A DNA stretch of 64,000 nt, taken from positions 496,001 to 560,000 of the forward strand of contig NZ_JAJBZH010000002.1 of assembly GCF_020551945.1 (NCBI RefSeq). Reading direction: 5' to 3'. Origin of the DNA: Cellulosimicrobium marinum (GTDB taxonomy: Bacteria; Actinomycetota; Actinomycetes; Actinomycetales; Cellulomonadaceae). The notes under the pieces were generated by a model, which saw nothing but the letters and a program-made list of their open reading frames with translations, ran no database searches and was not told the origin of the DNA. A program made the translations under genes and the position numbers. Below, piece by piece: positions 63,432-64,000 of this stretch. The first letter of the stretch is position 1; each line of letters opens with the position of its first letter.

Positions 63432-64000
63432 ATGAACGAAACCACTCAGAATATTCGACCAATCCACTATATGGGCAACAAGTCGCGCTACCTCAACGCC
63501 ATTGAGAATGCCGTAGATGGTGTTGCGCGACCAGGCGCCGCGTGCGATCTATTTGCTGGCACGGGCGTCGTGTCACGACGATTAGCTAGTCACCGACCAG
63601 TCGTTTCGTCGGACGTTCAGAAGTACTCACAGATACTGGTGAATGCCCTCACGAACCCGCAGCGATACTCTCCAGCAGAAGTCGAAGACCTGGAGATCCG
63701 GGCGAACGCGTGGCTGCTGGAGCGGGAGCCCGCTCTCAGGGCACTAGTATCGTTTGAGGAATCCGCCCTCGCGGTCGCCAGCCGCGATCCAGCCGCACTC
63801 GCCGAGGTAATCGAATCCGGCTCTCTCGCGGCCGGCAAGGCCTCCTCCGACCGTTTCAACGCGGCCAAGAGTGATGCGTTGCAAGTCGCGGGTCCAGAAA
63901 CCTCAACGTTAACCTGGTACTACGGAGGGGTGTATTTCTCATACCGCCAAGCGCTGGAACTCGACGCCCTACTCTTTGCAATCCGCAGCTCTAGCAGGTC
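63432..64000 (+). CDS. D12-class N6-adenine DNA methyltransferase (partial)
   Basis: 189 codons to the window end. MNETTQNIRPIHYMGNKSRY holds the D12-class motif X (GNKSxYL), DLFAGTGVVSRRLASH is motif I for AdoMet binding, and SSDVQKYSQ is the acidic strand-2 loop. TWYYGGVYFSYRQALELDAL resembles the insertion before the catalytic motif of this class. The DPPY motif is beyond the window. GAGGAACTCA precedes the ATG. GC content is far lower than in the chromosome (many AT-ending codons), a sign of recent transfer. It may protect the element or pair with a restriction nuclease further right. Confidence 0.85.
   Translation, partial: MNETTQNIRPIHYMGNKSRYLNAIENAVDGVARPGAACDLFAGTGVVSRRLASHRPVVSSDVQKYSQILVNALTNPQRYSPAEVEDLEIRANAWLLEREPALRALVSFEESALAVASRDPAALAEVIESGSLAAGKASSDRFNAAKSDALQVAGPETSTLTWYYGGVYFSYRQALELDALLFAIRSSSR

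Larger units (their letters stand above)
56449..64000. mobile_element. Actinomycete integrative and conjugative element (AICE) at tRNA-Ser
   Basis: Integrase, excisionase, RepSA-type initiator and FtsK/TraSA-type translocase follow the tRNA in the usual AICE order, with divergent regulator and cargo genes. AICEs move as double-stranded DNA with one translocase and need no relaxase, consistent with its absence. The right end and second attachment site lie outside the window; the left boundary inside the tRNA is inferred. Confidence 0.85.

Overview
The window comes from a high-GC actinobacterium. GC-rich third codon positions, frequent GTG starts, ATGA/GTGA gene overlaps, many TANNNT boxes 6-8 nt before start codons (leaderless mRNAs), HspR/HAIR control of dnaK, ArsR-ArsC fusion and a RepSA/TraSA-type integrative element all fit the order Micrococcales. 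Xylan-sugar uptake and GH3/GH43 genes suggest a plant-polymer degrader such as Cellulomonadaceae or Promicromonosporaceae; this placement is inference.

Layout, 1-26 kb: the 3' end of a berberine-bridge-type FAD oxidase; a BenE-type transporter divergent from an XRE-cupin regulator with palindromic operators; a PrsW-type protease; a hexapeptide-repeat protein; a LacI-controlled sugar operon (binding protein, two permeases, GH3 and GH43 glycosidases, no ATPase gene); aspartate ammonia-lyase; TerC behind a probable yybP-ykoY manganese riboswitch; a MerR/SulP pair with a shared operator; an FNT channel beside the remnant of a second sulP tail; a Fic AMPylase; a protein with four cold-shock domains; a broken kinase-like gene; an APC permease; a YihY/BrkB protein; and an alkylsulfatase.

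Layout, 27-41 kb: an arsenic-resistance cluster (Acr3, ArsR-ArsC fusion, ArsC, flavoprotein, second ArsR), a formylglycine-generating enzyme, a small membrane protein, a TetR-controlled membrane protein/NmrA locus, then dnaK-grpE-dnaJ-hspR with two HAIR sites, and a cysteine-rich DUF1540 protein behind an unusually AT-rich leader.

Layout, 41-56 kb: the most striking gene, a 1771-codon ORF that fuses an ECF sigma factor, an anti-sigma-like HxxxCxxC zinc motif, hydrophobic segments and a very large, repetitive, probably surface-exposed region ending in a chitin/cellulose-binding-like module. It is divergent from a degenerate GGDEF protein. Then a nucleotide-sugar-epimerase-like oxidoreductase, an orphan winged-helix protein, upp, tadA, a sirtuin, an overlapping DUF4956-VTC-carbohydrate-binding lipoprotein operon, and a siderophore-interacting protein.

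Layout, 56.4-64 kb: a tRNA-Ser(CGA) gene carries an integrated element of the actinomycete integrative and conjugative (AICE) type: integrase, excisionase, rolling-circle initiator and FtsK-like translocase in one overlapping leftward operon. Opposite lie a regulator, an inositol-monophosphatase-like protein and a D12-class adenine methyltransferase of lower GC content, cut by the window end. The far attachment site is outside the window.

Intergenic DNA is rich in long perfect inverted repeats. Two families recur: a 30-nt element at 480-509 and 51677-51706, and GCCGAAC...GGTTGC palindromes at 3.6, 24.9 and 50.4 kb.
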